Part shown: piece after piece, positions 1 to 7,135 of the stretch
Position numbering within the stretch: the stretch's first letter is position 1
Layout of the letters: every line of letters begins with the position of its first letter
NCBI GenBank assembly: GCA_003354055.1
Contig: PIVQ01000360.1
Span: forward strand, 1-7,267
Direction of reading: 5' to 3'
DNA: 7,267 nt
Source: Desulfobacteraceae bacterium
GTDB taxonomy: Bacteria > Desulfobacterota > Desulfobacteria > Desulfobacterales > Desulfobacteraceae
The notes under the pieces: model-generated
What the model was told of the DNA's origin: nothing
The model's input: the letters and a program-made list of their open reading frames with translations, nothing else
Database searches by the model: none
Made by a program: the position numbers and the translations under genes

Positions 1-303
1 GATCTCACGCCCCTTGATGGCAATGATGCCGTGGCTGTTGAATCCTTTGATGTGATTGCCTGCAATGCCAACATACACAGAGGAAACATCACAGCCGGCC
101 ATAAGCTCGGCCTCTTCGACCGCCTTTTTAATCGAGTCAACCGTGGACTCGATATTGACGACCGAACCTTTGCGCAGGCCTGTGGACGGATGGGAACCAA
201 CACCGATGATGTTGATCTCCTCATCCATCATCTCACCCACCACTGCACAGATCTTGGTGGTGCCGATGTCCAGACCTACTATTATTTTTTCATTTCCCTG
301 CAA
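1..303 (-). CDS. ftsA: Cell division protein FtsA, N-terminal part (runs off the window)
   Basis: FtsA is the actin-like ATPase-fold protein that anchors FtsZ to the inner face of the membrane and recruits later divisome proteins. Only the first 101 codons are present; the gene continues past position 1. The translation carries the phosphate-1 loop of the actin/Hsp70 fold at about residues 8-23 (IVGLDIGTTKICAVVGE), then GLRKGSVVNIEST and a helix typical of the 1A subdomain, and near the window edge GNHIKGFNSHG, the entry to the FtsA-specific 1C region. The start is read as TTG at 303-301, because the only nearby ATG (293-291) is in another frame and stops after two more codons. TTG lies 6 bases after a purine-rich AAAAGGGGG site and 1 base after the ftsQ stop, so translation is probably coupled to ftsQ. 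ftsZ would be expected next, outside the window. Confidence 0.95.
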   Translation of the reverse strand, partial: MQGNEKIIVGLDIGTTKICAVVGEMMDEEINIIGVGSHPSTGLRKGSVVNIESTVDSIKKAVEEAELMAGCDVSSVYVGIAGNHIKGFNSHGIIAIKGREI

Positions 304-304
304 T

Positions 305-1222
305 TTAAACCCCCTTTTCTAAAGTGTTGTGCAGAGCGTCTTCTGTCTTGATAAAAATCTTTTCAATATTGTAAAGATCCATGGCCAATATGGTCTTGGA
401 AGGAAATTTATCTTCCATATATTGGCTGATCTTTTTTGCCCTGATAAGTTTTTCTCCAAATCGCTTAAACCCCAATTTAATGGGGATCGGGGCTCTGGGC
501 CAGGGTAGAATTTCTCCATCGGGCCCAGTATAAGTGCTTTTATTGTAAATGTCTAGTGCTTTAATTGTGACACCGATATTTTCATCCCCGTGGATTGATT
601 TAACCTCTCCTAAGCTCTGAACTTGGAGCAGATCCATGATGGCGTTGAACAGTTCACCTTCAAACAGATAGGTGTTGTTTGACAGGCTTAAGTCCACCCC
701 GGAAATTACGGGCAGTGCATGAAGATTGTCTTTGGCGGGCTCATACTCCTTAAAGGGAACCCCCTGAGTGTTGATGATGATATCGGCCAGATTTTCGATG
801 GTCACAATCGCAAGGGGTTCCTGCTCTTCAATGGTGATGGTAAGAACGGTGAACAGGCTCCGCTGGACTGTTGCACGGGCCACCCATGGATGAGAGGTCA
901 GCTGTTTTTCTATAGTGGCCAGGTGAATGTCAAAGAGATTTGTGGGCTGGTCCAGTCCGGCCCTGGTAATGAGTTCATTACGGGTTACCCGTTCGATCCC
1001 TGAAATCTCAATAGACTGGATGGTAAAAAACGGACTTTGAACAACAGCATCATGGGCATAAATGGCCATAAGGCTCATGGCGGTCACAAGAAAGACAGGG
1101 GCGATGATTCTGAATAGCGACATCCTCCTTGGCGTAGCCTTCTGTCGTTTGTTTGACCCGGCAGGCTTATCTTGCCGGGGTTCCGGCTTATACCGATTCT
1201 GTTTTACGCGCTTAGTCACCAA
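305..1222 (-). CDS. ftsQ: Cell division protein FtsQ/DivIB
   Basis: FtsQ is a single-pass inner membrane protein that, with FtsB and FtsL, links the cytoplasmic ring to the septal synthase FtsW-FtsI. The 305-residue product shows the expected layout: a basic cytoplasmic tail (about residues 1-36, rich in Lys and Arg), one membrane segment (about 37-57), a POTRA domain beginning at FTIQSIEISGIERVTRNEL (about 66-134), and the beta domain with EEQEPLAIV and IIINTQGVPF (about 132-157). It is slightly longer than E. coli FtsQ. Family identity also rests on its place between murB and ftsA. The frame opens with TTG at 1222, followed directly by GTG at 1219. TTG has the better spacing (8 bases) to a GAGGT site, while GTG would be 11 bases away. 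The start overlaps the last codons of murB by 11 bases (8 if GTG is used), which suggests coupled translation. Confidence 0.93.
   Translation of the reverse strand: MVTKRVKQNRYKPEPRQDKPAGSNKRQKATPRRMSLFRIIAPVFLVTAMSLMAIYAHDAVVQSPFFTIQSIEISGIERVTRNELITRAGLDQPTNLFDIHLATIEKQLTSHPWVARATVQRSLFTVLTITIEEQEPLAIVTIENLADIIINTQGVPFKEYEPAKDNLHALPVISGVDLSLSNNTYLFEGELFNAIMDLLQVQSLGEVKSIHGDENIGVTIKALDIYNKSTYTGPDGEILPWPRAPIPIKLGFKRFGEKLIRAKKISQYMEDKFPSKTILAMDLYNIEKIFIKTEDALHNTLEKGV
310..318 (-). promoter_or_regulatory. Ribosome binding site for ftsA
   Basis: On the minus strand the sequence reads AAAAGGGGG, inside the last codons of ftsQ, followed by a 6-base spacer and TTG at 303. This site decides the TTG start of ftsA, since no in-frame ATG or GTG lies at a suitable distance. 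Confidence 0.6.
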
Positions 1223-2135
1223 TGGCTTTTACCTCTGCTTTAAGTTTAATGTTAAACTTTTTGTATACTTGGTCCTGGACCAGTTCTTTAAGGGCCAGGA
1301 TATCCTTGCATCCGGCGTTGTCATAGTTGATGATAAAGTTGGCGTGCAGGTCTGATACCATTGCACCGTTGAGTTTTTTCCCCTTTAAACCGGCCTGCTC
1401 AATGAGCCATCCTGCAGGTTTGTCCGGGGACGGGTTTTTGAAGAAACAGCCGCCGCTGGCTTTTGATACCGGCTGGCTTGATTTTTTTGCCTTTAAATTT
1501 TGGGTGTGTTTCTCTCTGATCTGTTTCGGGTCTTCCGATGTTAGTCTGAGAGTCGCCCGCAGGATAATGCTGTCAGGCAGTTTAAGGCTTCTATAGCTTG
1601 CGGTAAGGTCGTCCGGGCCAAGGGTTTTTATATTCTGAGTATTGACATCCAAAACATCGATTGTCCGTATCATAGAGACCATATCCCCCCCGTGAGCACC
1701 GGCGTTCATCATAATGGCGCCGCCCAGGGTGCCCGGTATTCCTGCTGCCCATTCAAGACCGGCCAATCCTTCTTCCATGGTAAGCCTGCACAGCGTGGAG
1801 AGCCGTTCCCCGGCAAGAGCGTTAATCGTTGTTTCTGTTTCCCGGAGTTCGTTTTTGCTGAATTCGGGGGTTGTCTTGAGGTCGGTAAGTACAATGACCA
1901 GTCCTCTGATACCCTGATCCGATATCAGTGTATTCGTGCCACCGCCTAAAATGGTAACCGGCACTTTGGCGGTTCTGGCTGTTTTCACCAGGGATACCAG
2001 ATTGTCAACGGTATCGGGCCGGGCCAGAAAATCGGCAGGGCCGCCCACACGGAAGCTGGTATACCGTGCTAAAGGAGCGTTGACCTCAAGGTCAAAGCCT
2101 TTAAAAGAGGATGTATGTCGGGTTGCCGGGGTCAT
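1212..2135 (-). CDS. murB: UDP-N-acetylenolpyruvoylglucosamine reductase MurB
   Basis: MurB is the cytoplasmic FAD enzyme that uses NADPH to reduce UDP-GlcNAc-enolpyruvate to UDP-MurNAc, the second committed step of peptidoglycan precursor synthesis. The 307-residue product has the family motifs in order: SFRVGGPAD (27-35), LGGGTNTL (63-70), GIPGTLGGAIMMNAGAHGG (132-150, FAD binding), SYRS (180-183, with the conserved Arg182), GGCFFKNP (228-235) and a C-terminal EVKAIGD containing the conserved Glu301. Length and pattern fit the shorter type II form without the E. coli-type insertion. Cys230 stands where E. coli has the proton-donating Ser229. The ATG at 2135 lies 4 bases after the murC stop. 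The nearest Shine-Dalgarno-like run (GGTGGAG, 2155-2149) is 13 bases away, so initiation may depend on ribosomes finishing murC. Confidence 0.97.
   Translation of the reverse strand: MTPATRHTSSFKGFDLEVNAPLARYTSFRVGGPADFLARPDTVDNLVSLVKTARTAKVPVTILGGGTNTLISDQGIRGLVIVLTDLKTTPEFSKNELRETETTINALAGERLSTLCRLTMEEGLAGLEWAAGIPGTLGGAIMMNAGAHGGDMVSMIRTIDVLDVNTQNIKTLGPDDLTASYRSLKLPDSIILRATLRLTSEDPKQIREKHTQNLKAKKSSQPVSKASGGCFFKNPSPDKPAGWLIEQAGLKGKKLNGAMVSDLHANFIINYDNAGCKDILALKELVQDQVYKKFNIKLKAEVKAIGD
1231..1235 (-). promoter_or_regulatory. Ribosome binding site for ftsQ
   Basis: The minus strand reads GAGGT inside the end of murB, 8 bases before TTG at 1222 and 11 bases before GTG at 1219. The spacing favours TTG as the ftsQ start, though not decisively. 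Confidence 0.45.
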
Positions 2136-2139
2136 TAAC

Positions 2140-3507
2140 TTATAAAATCTCCACCAGTTGTTCTCCTAAGGTGTATACATCTCCTGCGCCCAGAGTCAGT
2201 ACCATGTCCCCCTCTTTGGCCTTGTGGGTGATCATGGACAGGGCCTGGGTGAAGTCCGGAGCAAAAATTGCCTCTTTATGGCCGTGGGCTTTGATACCCT
2301 CTACCAGTTTTTCTGAATCCACACCTGGTATAGGCTCTTCAGAGGCTGCATAAATGGGTAGAACCATCAAAATGTCGGACTGGTAAAAGGACCGGGTAAA
2401 CTCGTCAAACAGTCCCTTTGTTCTTGTGTATCTATGGGGCTGGAACACCACAATCAGCCGTTTGTCAGGGTAGCTTTCCCGGATAGCTGTCAGGGTGGCC
2501 ATGACTTCGGTTGGATGATGTCCGTAATCATCCATGACCGTGATCCCTTTTTTCTCCCCTTTGATTTCAAGGCGGCGTTTGACGCCTTGTATCTCTTCAA
2601 GGGCCTTTTTGATGGTCTCAAAGGGGATGTTTAGTTCAATCGCCGTGGCAATCCCTGCCATGGCGTTGAGGATATTGTGCTGGCCTGCAATGTTCAGCAG
2701 GATTTCTCCTAAGTCCTGGTCCTTCTGGTATACTGAAAATTTGCTCTTGCCGTCTGCAAAGCTGATGTTCCTGGCCTGGAGATCGGATTGGGCAGTCATC
2801 CCGTAGGTGGTATGACGGACCTTGATTCTGGGCATTATGTCCTGGATATGTTCGTTGTCCAGGCAGAGGATGGCCAGACCGTAAAAGGGGATTGAGTTGA
2901 TAAACTGGACAAACTTGTCCTTGATATCCTCAATATCCTTGTAAAAGTCCAGGTGCTCCAGGTCAATGTTGGTAACTGCGGCAATGGCCGGAGCATATTT
3001 TAAAAAGGAGCCGTCGCTTTCATCTGCCTCAGCCACGATAAACTCTCCGCTGCCGTGGAGGGCGTTGGTATCCAGGCCCTGGAGAAGCCCCCCGATGATG
3101 ACTGTGGGATCAAGACCTGCGGTATTCAGGATCTGTGAGATCATCGCTGTGGTTGAGGTTTTTCCATGGGCACCGGAAACCGCAATGGAGTACTTGATCC
3201 GCATGAGCTCTGCCAGCATCTCGGCTCTGGGGATGATGGGCAACCCCAGATCCCTGGCCTGAACCACTTCCGGGTTTTCCTGTGCAATGGCAGTTGAGGT
3301 CACCACCACATGGACGTTCTGAATATGGTCCTTGGCATGACCCTGGAAGATCTTTGCCCCCTTGCCTTCAAGTCGTTCAGTGATATGGGAGAGTTTCAGA
3401 TCGGAGCCTGAGACCGTATATCCCAGGGTAAGAAGAAGCTCGGCAATTCCGCTCATGCCGATGCCGCCGATGCCGACAAAATGGATATGGTAATTGGGCT
3501 GATACAT
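2140..3507 (-). CDS. murC: UDP-N-acetylmuramate--L-alanine ligase MurC
   Basis: MurC is the cytoplasmic ATP-dependent ligase that attaches L-alanine to UDP-MurNAc, the first amino acid of the stem peptide. The 455-residue product has full family length and all three Mur ligase domains. Residues 12-22 hold GIGGIGMSGIA (UDP-substrate Rossmann domain), 111-120 the ATP-binding loop SGAHGKTSTT, 160-168 EADESDGSF, 180-189 NIDLEHLDFY, 275-281 GQHNILN, 311-314 RRLE, 326-335 DDYGHHPTEV (the MurC-type hinge motif), 356-363 QPHRYTRT and 437-443 LTLGAGD. The SGAHGKTST and DYGHHPTE forms separate it from MurD, MurE and MurF, and its place before murB separates it from the recycling ligase Mpl. The ATG at 3507 lies 1 base after the murG stop and 7 bases after AAGGAGAG. 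No defect was seen. Confidence 0.98.
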   Translation of the reverse strand: MYQPNYHIHFVGIGGIGMSGIAELLLTLGYTVSGSDLKLSHITERLEGKGAKIFQGHAKDHIQNVHVVVTSTAIAQENPEVVQARDLGLPIIPRAEMLAELMRIKYSIAVSGAHGKTSTTAMISQILNTAGLDPTVIIGGLLQGLDTNALHGSGEFIVAEADESDGSFLKYAPAIAAVTNIDLEHLDFYKDIEDIKDKFVQFINSIPFYGLAILCLDNEHIQDIMPRIKVRHTTYGMTAQSDLQARNISFADGKSKFSVYQKDQDLGEILLNIAGQHNILNAMAGIATAIELNIPFETIKKALEEIQGVKRRLEIKGEKKGITVMDDYGHHPTEVMATLTAIRESYPDKRLIVVFQPHRYTRTKGLFDEFTRSFYQSDILMVLPIYAASEEPIPGVDSEKLVEGIKAHGHKEAIFAPDFTQALSMITHKAKEGDMVLTLGAGDVYTLGEQLVEIL

Positions 3508-3508
3508 A

Positions 3509-4669
3509 TTAGTTCTCTCCTTTTAAGGCACCTTTTGGAAGATCCGGCGGAAGATCCAGCGGGCGATTCAGGATGTGTGAGGCAATCGTGTTTGCCCCAT
3601 GTGGCATGGCAAGCGTTTTCATGGCCTTAGCCATCTCATCTCTTTTTTTCGTGTTGGATCTTAAGTCCCTGATCATTGAATAAAGAAGTTCTCCTGTCAG
3701 GTCTTTGTCTTCAACCATGAGCGCTGCACCTGCGTCGGTAAGGTTTGCCGCATTGGCAGTCTGGTGGTCATCTGCTGCATAGGGGAAGGGGATCAGGATG
3801 GCTGGTTTGCCTTTGATGCACAGTTCGGACAGGGTGCCGGCGCCGGACCTTGTGATGACCAGGTCTGCCCGGTCCTGGATGGCAGGCATGTCATGGAAAA
3901 AGGCCTGGGCCTTCACACGAAGGTCTTTGCCCTTATAAAATGCTGCCATCTCGTTTTCAGAGTGCTGTCCGGTCTGGTGGATAATAAAAATATTTTTTGT
4001 GTCTTCCATCATTTGAACCGCCTCAGCAAAGGCCTTGTTGATGGAGGCTGCGCCCTGGCTTCCGCCGGTGACCAGGATGAGGAAATCTTCAGGATTTACC
4101 GGGCCTAAGGTGATCTTTTCAGTCTCGGTTTCCTTAGCTGAGGTTTCGGGTCGGCGTATGGGGTTACCCACCAATAACGTTTTTGGGTTCAGCGGCATGC
4201 CCCGTGTATGTTCAAAGGAGATAAAAATTGTGTTGGCAATTTTCGACAGCATTCGGTTGGTCATTCCCGGAATTGCATTCTGCTCCTGAATGGCTGTGGT
4301 CCGGCCAAGAATTCGGCCGGCCAGCACCAGGGCAAAGGAGGAAAATCCACCGACGCCCAGGATAAAGTCTGCTTTGAATCGGATCAGAATATACAGGGCC
4401 TGAATCAAACTGATTCCGACCAGGGCTGATGACAAGATTTTGTTTATAATGCTGCCGCCCTTGATAGGCTTGGATGTTATGGTTTTATGGGCAAACCCGT
4501 ATCTGTTCAGGGTGTTGACTTCAAAAGGGGCATCCGTACCCACAAAGAGGATCTTCGTGGCGGGTGCTATGGCTTTTAGCGCCTGGGCAACGGCAATACC
4601 GGGGAAGAGGTGGCCCCCTGTTTTTCCGCCGGCAATGATGATGCGCTTATTTTTTTTCATAATTTGCAC
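3509..4669 (-). CDS. murG: Lipid II synthase MurG (UDP-GlcNAc:lipid I GlcNAc transferase)
   Basis: MurG is a peripheral inner membrane GT-B glycosyltransferase that moves GlcNAc from UDP-GlcNAc to lipid I, giving lipid II. Motifs counted from ATG at 4660: the first glycine loop AGGKTGGHLFPG (10-21, including the conserved His17), LGVGGFSS, QEQNAIPGMTNRM, the GNPIRR strand, the second-domain loop GGSQGA, the donor-binding segment TRSGAGTLSEL and PYAADDHQTANA, matching the E. coli residues that contact UDP-GlcNAc. Residue 13 is Lys where the family normally has Gly. A proline-rich tail of about 18 residues extends past the E. coli end. The frame opens at GTG 4669, inside ftsW; ATG at 4660 gives the more usual N-terminus (MKKNKRIIIAGG). 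A weak AGGGG (4677-4673) lies 3 bases from GTG and 12 from ATG, so it does not settle the choice. Confidence 0.97.
   Translation of the reverse strand: MQIMKKNKRIIIAGGKTGGHLFPGIAVAQALKAIAPATKILFVGTDAPFEVNTLNRYGFAHKTITSKPIKGGSIINKILSSALVGISLIQALYILIRFKADFILGVGGFSSFALVLAGRILGRTTAIQEQNAIPGMTNRMLSKIANTIFISFEHTRGMPLNPKTLLVGNPIRRPETSAKETETEKITLGPVNPEDFLILVTGGSQGAASINKAFAEAVQMMEDTKNIFIIHQTGQHSENEMAAFYKGKDLRVKAQAFFHDMPAIQDRADLVITRSGAGTLSELCIKGKPAILIPFPYAADDHQTANAANLTDAGAALMVEDKDLTGELLYSMIRDLRSNTKKRDEMAKAMKTLAMPHGANTIASHILNRPLDLPPDLPKGALKGEN
3515..3522 (-). promoter_or_regulatory. Ribosome binding site for murC
   Basis: The minus strand reads AAGGAGAG inside the end of murG, 7 bases before the murC ATG at 3507. 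Match and spacing are good and confirm the start. Confidence 0.7.
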
Positions 4670-5768
4670 AAGCCCCTATGTTCATTAAAATTCCCATGGC
4701 TGCCATATTGATGACCAGGGAGGTGCCGCCGTAGCTTATAAAGGGAAGCGTCAGTCCCTTGGTAGGCAAAACTCCCAAGGCGACGCCCGTATTGATGATG
4801 ACCTGGACCCCGATGTACAGGGTGAGTCCTGCGGCCGTGATCGCACCGAACAATGTGTCTGAGCGTTTGGCAATCTGGGTTCCCGAGATCAGGATGATGC
4901 TGTACAAAGTCAGGATTGCAAGAACCCCGATCAGTCCCAGCTCTTCTCCGATAATGGAGAAGATGAAATCGGTGTGGGGTTCGGGCAGGTAGTGCATTTT
5001 TTGCATGCCCAGGCCGATACCCTTGCCGGTCAGGCCGCCGGAACCGAAGGCCTTGAGTGAATTGGTAATCTGGTATCCGGTATTGTAGGGGTCGTCCCAG
5101 GGATTTAAAAAGGTCATGATCCTCAGCATTCGGTATTCCACCTTAAAGACCAGAAAATAAACAATGGGAATGACCAGGGGCAGGGGACTGAGCAGGTGAA
5201 AGAACTTTACCCCGCCCACAAACATCATACCCCAGCAGATCATCCCTAAGACCACTATCGTGCCAAAGTCGGGCTGGTTAATGATAAGGATGGCAAAAAG
5301 TCCGAATACCATGGCATGAGGAAGAAACCCGATTGAAAACTGATGGATCATTTCATGTTTTTTGGACAGGGAATATCCCATGAATAAAATTAGTGCAAGC
5401 TTGGCAAACTCTGCCGGCTGGAAGGTGAATCCACCCAGGCTCAGCCATCTGTATGCGCCGCCCGCCTTGACGTTGAGGGTAGGCACAAGAACGGCCACCA
5501 AAAGGGCGATGGCTGCCATAAGGATGATGTAGGCAAAGCTTCTATACAATTTGTAAGGAAAGGAGGCGGCCACAAACATCACGCAGAATGAAATTCCTAA
5601 AAATATGGCCTGGCGCTTCATGAAGTAGAACAGGGTGTTGTGATCTTCCATGCTGATGGCGGAGGAGGCAGAGTATACCATGACAATGCCGATGCCTGTC
5701 AGAATCAGAACCGGAAACAATATGGATTTTACACTGAAAAAAGGATGCAGGGTCTTTGGCTTATCCAT
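4647..5768 (-). CDS. ftsW: Septal peptidoglycan glycosyltransferase FtsW (SEDS family)
   Basis: FtsW is a polytopic inner membrane protein that polymerises lipid II into septal glycan strands together with the transpeptidase FtsI. The 373-residue product has about ten hydrophobic segments and the SEDS signatures: FTFQPAEFAKLALI (114-127), NQPDFGT (164-170), NPWDDPYNTGYQITNSL (222-238), LPEPHTDFIFSIIGEELGLIG (261-281) and LPFISYGGTSLV (341-352). Asp267 in HTDFIF corresponds to the Asp reported as essential in E. coli FtsW and RodA. Its position between murD and murG favours FtsW over RodA. The ATG at 5768 overlaps the end of murD by 8 bases (ATGGATAA) and follows a strong AAGGAGG by 6 bases. 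No truncation or frameshift was seen. Confidence 0.97.
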   Translation of the reverse strand: MDKPKTLHPFFSVKSILFPVLILTGIGIVMVYSASSAISMEDHNTLFYFMKRQAIFLGISFCVMFVAASFPYKLYRSFAYIILMAAIALLVAVLVPTLNVKAGGAYRWLSLGGFTFQPAEFAKLALILFMGYSLSKKHEMIHQFSIGFLPHAMVFGLFAILIINQPDFGTIVVLGMICWGMMFVGGVKFFHLLSPLPLVIPIVYFLVFKVEYRMLRIMTFLNPWDDPYNTGYQITNSLKAFGSGGLTGKGIGLGMQKMHYLPEPHTDFIFSIIGEELGLIGVLAILTLYSIILISGTQIAKRSDTLFGAITAAGLTLYIGVQVIINTGVALGVLPTKGLTLPFISYGGTSLVINMAAMGILMNIGACANYEKK

Positions 5769-7071
5769 GGGCTGCCTCCTTTCCGTTACTTAAGTTGTTT
5801 ACCTGGGCGATAAAATCATTGCCCCGTTCTTCATAGTTGGCATACATGTCAAAGCTGGCACAGGCCGGAGAGAGAAGAACAATGTCTCCGGGAGTGCCGG
5901 CCTCATGGGCCTGCGTTACAGCATCGGCCATGGAGGTGCAGGGGGTGACTTGACAGATTTTTTCAAAGGTCTCGATAATATGAACACTTGCCTCGCCAAT
6001 GGCCATGATTGCCTTAACCCGGGGTTTAACACCGGGGATAAGCTGACGGAAGTCTGTGTTCTTTTCCCTGCCGCCCAGAAGAAGGATGATCTCCGCATCA
6101 AAGGCTTCCAGGGCCCTTAGAACCGCATCAGTGTTCGTGGCTTTGGAATCATCAAAAAACCGGATGCCGTCCACCTCTTTTACAAAGACGGTACGGTGGG
6201 CTAAAGGGGTGAAATCTTTGAGGGCCTGTCTGATGCCTGCCATGGACCCGCCGACAGTCAATACTGCCAGTGCGGCTGCAGCGATATTTTCCAGGTTATG
6301 AACCCCGGGCAGGCCTTTGATCTTCTCCGTGCGGATGATTTGGGTCACCTGATCGGTATGGATGCTGATCTCATGGCCTTTTATTTCGGCTCCGGATTTT
6401 ACTTTTGACGCTGATGAAAATCCAAGAACTCTGGAATCCAAGGCTGATCCACGGTTGGCAGCTCGCTGAATTTCACTGTTGATGACAGCGGTATCTTCCC
6501 GGGTCTGGTTGGCAAAGATTCCCCATTTGGAGTCCACATAGGCCTGGAAATTTGAGTATCTGTCAAGATGATCCTCTGAAATATTGAGCAGCACACCAAC
6601 ATCAGGCCTGAAATTTTTGGCCGGATCAAGCTGGTAACTGGAAATCTCGGCCACAATCAGGTCTGCTTTTTTATCGGTCATCAGGTATTCAACCAGGGGG
6701 GTGCCGATATTGCCGCCCACAAAACAGGTGAGTCCTGAGGCTTCGGCCATTTGACCGGCCAGAGTTGTCGTGGTTGTCTTTCCATTGGTTCCGGTGATGG
6801 CAATCACAGGGGTAGTGTTGTATTGGCTGAAGATATCCAGTTCACCTTTAATCTCTACGCCTTTGGCCGCAGCACGGAGGATATAGGGTATGGTCAGGGG
6901 GATACCGGGGCTCGGGATGATGGTTGCGGCTCTGTCAAAGGTCTCCTGGTCATGGCTTCCGACTTCGGTTTTTATCCCAAGGGTGGTAAGTTCGGCGGCC
7001 TCTTTCGTTCTGGACGCGTCAATGTCTGTGGCAACCACATGACGGCCTATCGAGTTCAGGAACCGGGCCAT
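5761..7071 (-). CDS. murD: UDP-N-acetylmuramoylalanine--D-glutamate ligase MurD (start uncertain, true N-terminus probably upstream)
   Basis: MurD is the cytoplasmic ATP-dependent ligase that adds D-glutamate to UDP-MurNAc-L-Ala. Counting from ATG 7071, the product shows ITGTNGKTTTTTL (92-104, ATP loop), EISSYQLD (142-149), NISEDHLDRY (163-172), SKWGIF (181-186, with the Lys carbamylated in E. coli MurD), HNLENIAAA (258-266), AHR (291-293), DDSKATNTDA (307-316) and SPACASFDMYANYEERG (401-417). The coordinates use the first canonical start, giving 436 residues. That start omits the N-terminal nucleotide-fold strand and loop: the same frame upstream encodes YDLIVGLGRSGVS directly before this Met, and stays open to a TAA at 7143-7141. 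The real protein is therefore about 455 residues, probably beginning at 7128 (ATA) or at GTG 7135 if one base is in excess. The C-terminus overlaps ftsW by 8 bases. Confidence 0.96.
   Translation of the reverse strand: MARFLNSIGRHVVATDIDASRTKEAAELTTLGIKTEVGSHDQETFDRAATIIPSPGIPLTIPYILRAAAKGVEIKGELDIFSQYNTTPVIAITGTNGKTTTTTLAGQMAEASGLTCFVGGNIGTPLVEYLMTDKKADLIVAEISSYQLDPAKNFRPDVGVLLNISEDHLDRYSNFQAYVDSKWGIFANQTREDTAVINSEIQRAANRGSALDSRVLGFSSASKVKSGAEIKGHEISIHTDQVTQIIRTEKIKGLPGVHNLENIAAAALAVLTVGGSMAGIRQALKDFTPLAHRTVFVKEVDGIRFFDDSKATNTDAVLRALEAFDAEIILLLGGREKNTDFRQLIPGVKPRVKAIMAIGEASVHIIETFEKICQVTPCTSMADAVTQAHEAGTPGDIVLLSPACASFDMYANYEERGNDFIAQVNNLSNGKEAAHG
5775..5781 (-). promoter_or_regulatory. Ribosome binding site for ftsW
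   Basis: The minus strand reads AAGGAGG within the last codons of murD, 6 bases before the ftsW ATG at 5768. It is the best Shine-Dalgarno match in the window and fixes the start. Confidence 0.8.
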
Positions 7072-7135
7072 GGAGACCCCGGAGCGTCCCAGTCCGACTA
7101 TCAGATCATATGTTTTTGATTGATCTATCTGCCAC
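7072..7135 (-). other. Probable missing N-terminus and start region of murD
   Basis: In the murD frame this segment codes for IDQSKTYDLIVGLGRSGVS, which holds the conserved MurD first-domain loop GLGRSG (7095-7078) that binds the UDP part of the substrate. No ATG, GTG or TTG lies in this frame between the in-frame stop at 7143-7141 and ATG 7071. Possible starts are ATA at 7128, 4 bases after AGGTG; CTG at 7104, without a visible ribosome site; or GTG at 7135, which directly follows the mraY stop. The GTG is in another frame: it reads seven sense codons, then AAC ATA TGA. Removing one A from the five-A run at 7117-7113 would join it to the murD frame as MADRSIKTYDLIVGLG. Confidence 0.7.

Noticed and set aside
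291..293. ATG close to the ftsA start as a possible initiation codon
   Set aside because: It reads ATG AAA AAA TAA, stopping at once, and is out of the FtsA frame. TTG at 303 is in frame and well spaced from the ribosome site.
31..351. Plus-strand open frame of 106 codons opposite ftsA and the end of ftsQ
   Set aside because: The minus strand here encodes an unmistakable FtsA N-terminus, and the plus-strand product has no motif or ribosome site.
3764..4108. Plus-strand open frame of 114 codons opposite murG
   Set aside because: Antisense to the conserved MurG C-terminal domain, with no recognisable motif; explained by the codon use of murG.
6751..7119. Plus-strand open frame of 122 codons opposite the murD N-terminal region
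   Set aside because: It lies fully antisense to well-conserved murD sequence, resembles no family I know, and shows no ribosome site or neighbours on its strand. It is a shadow of murD codon use.
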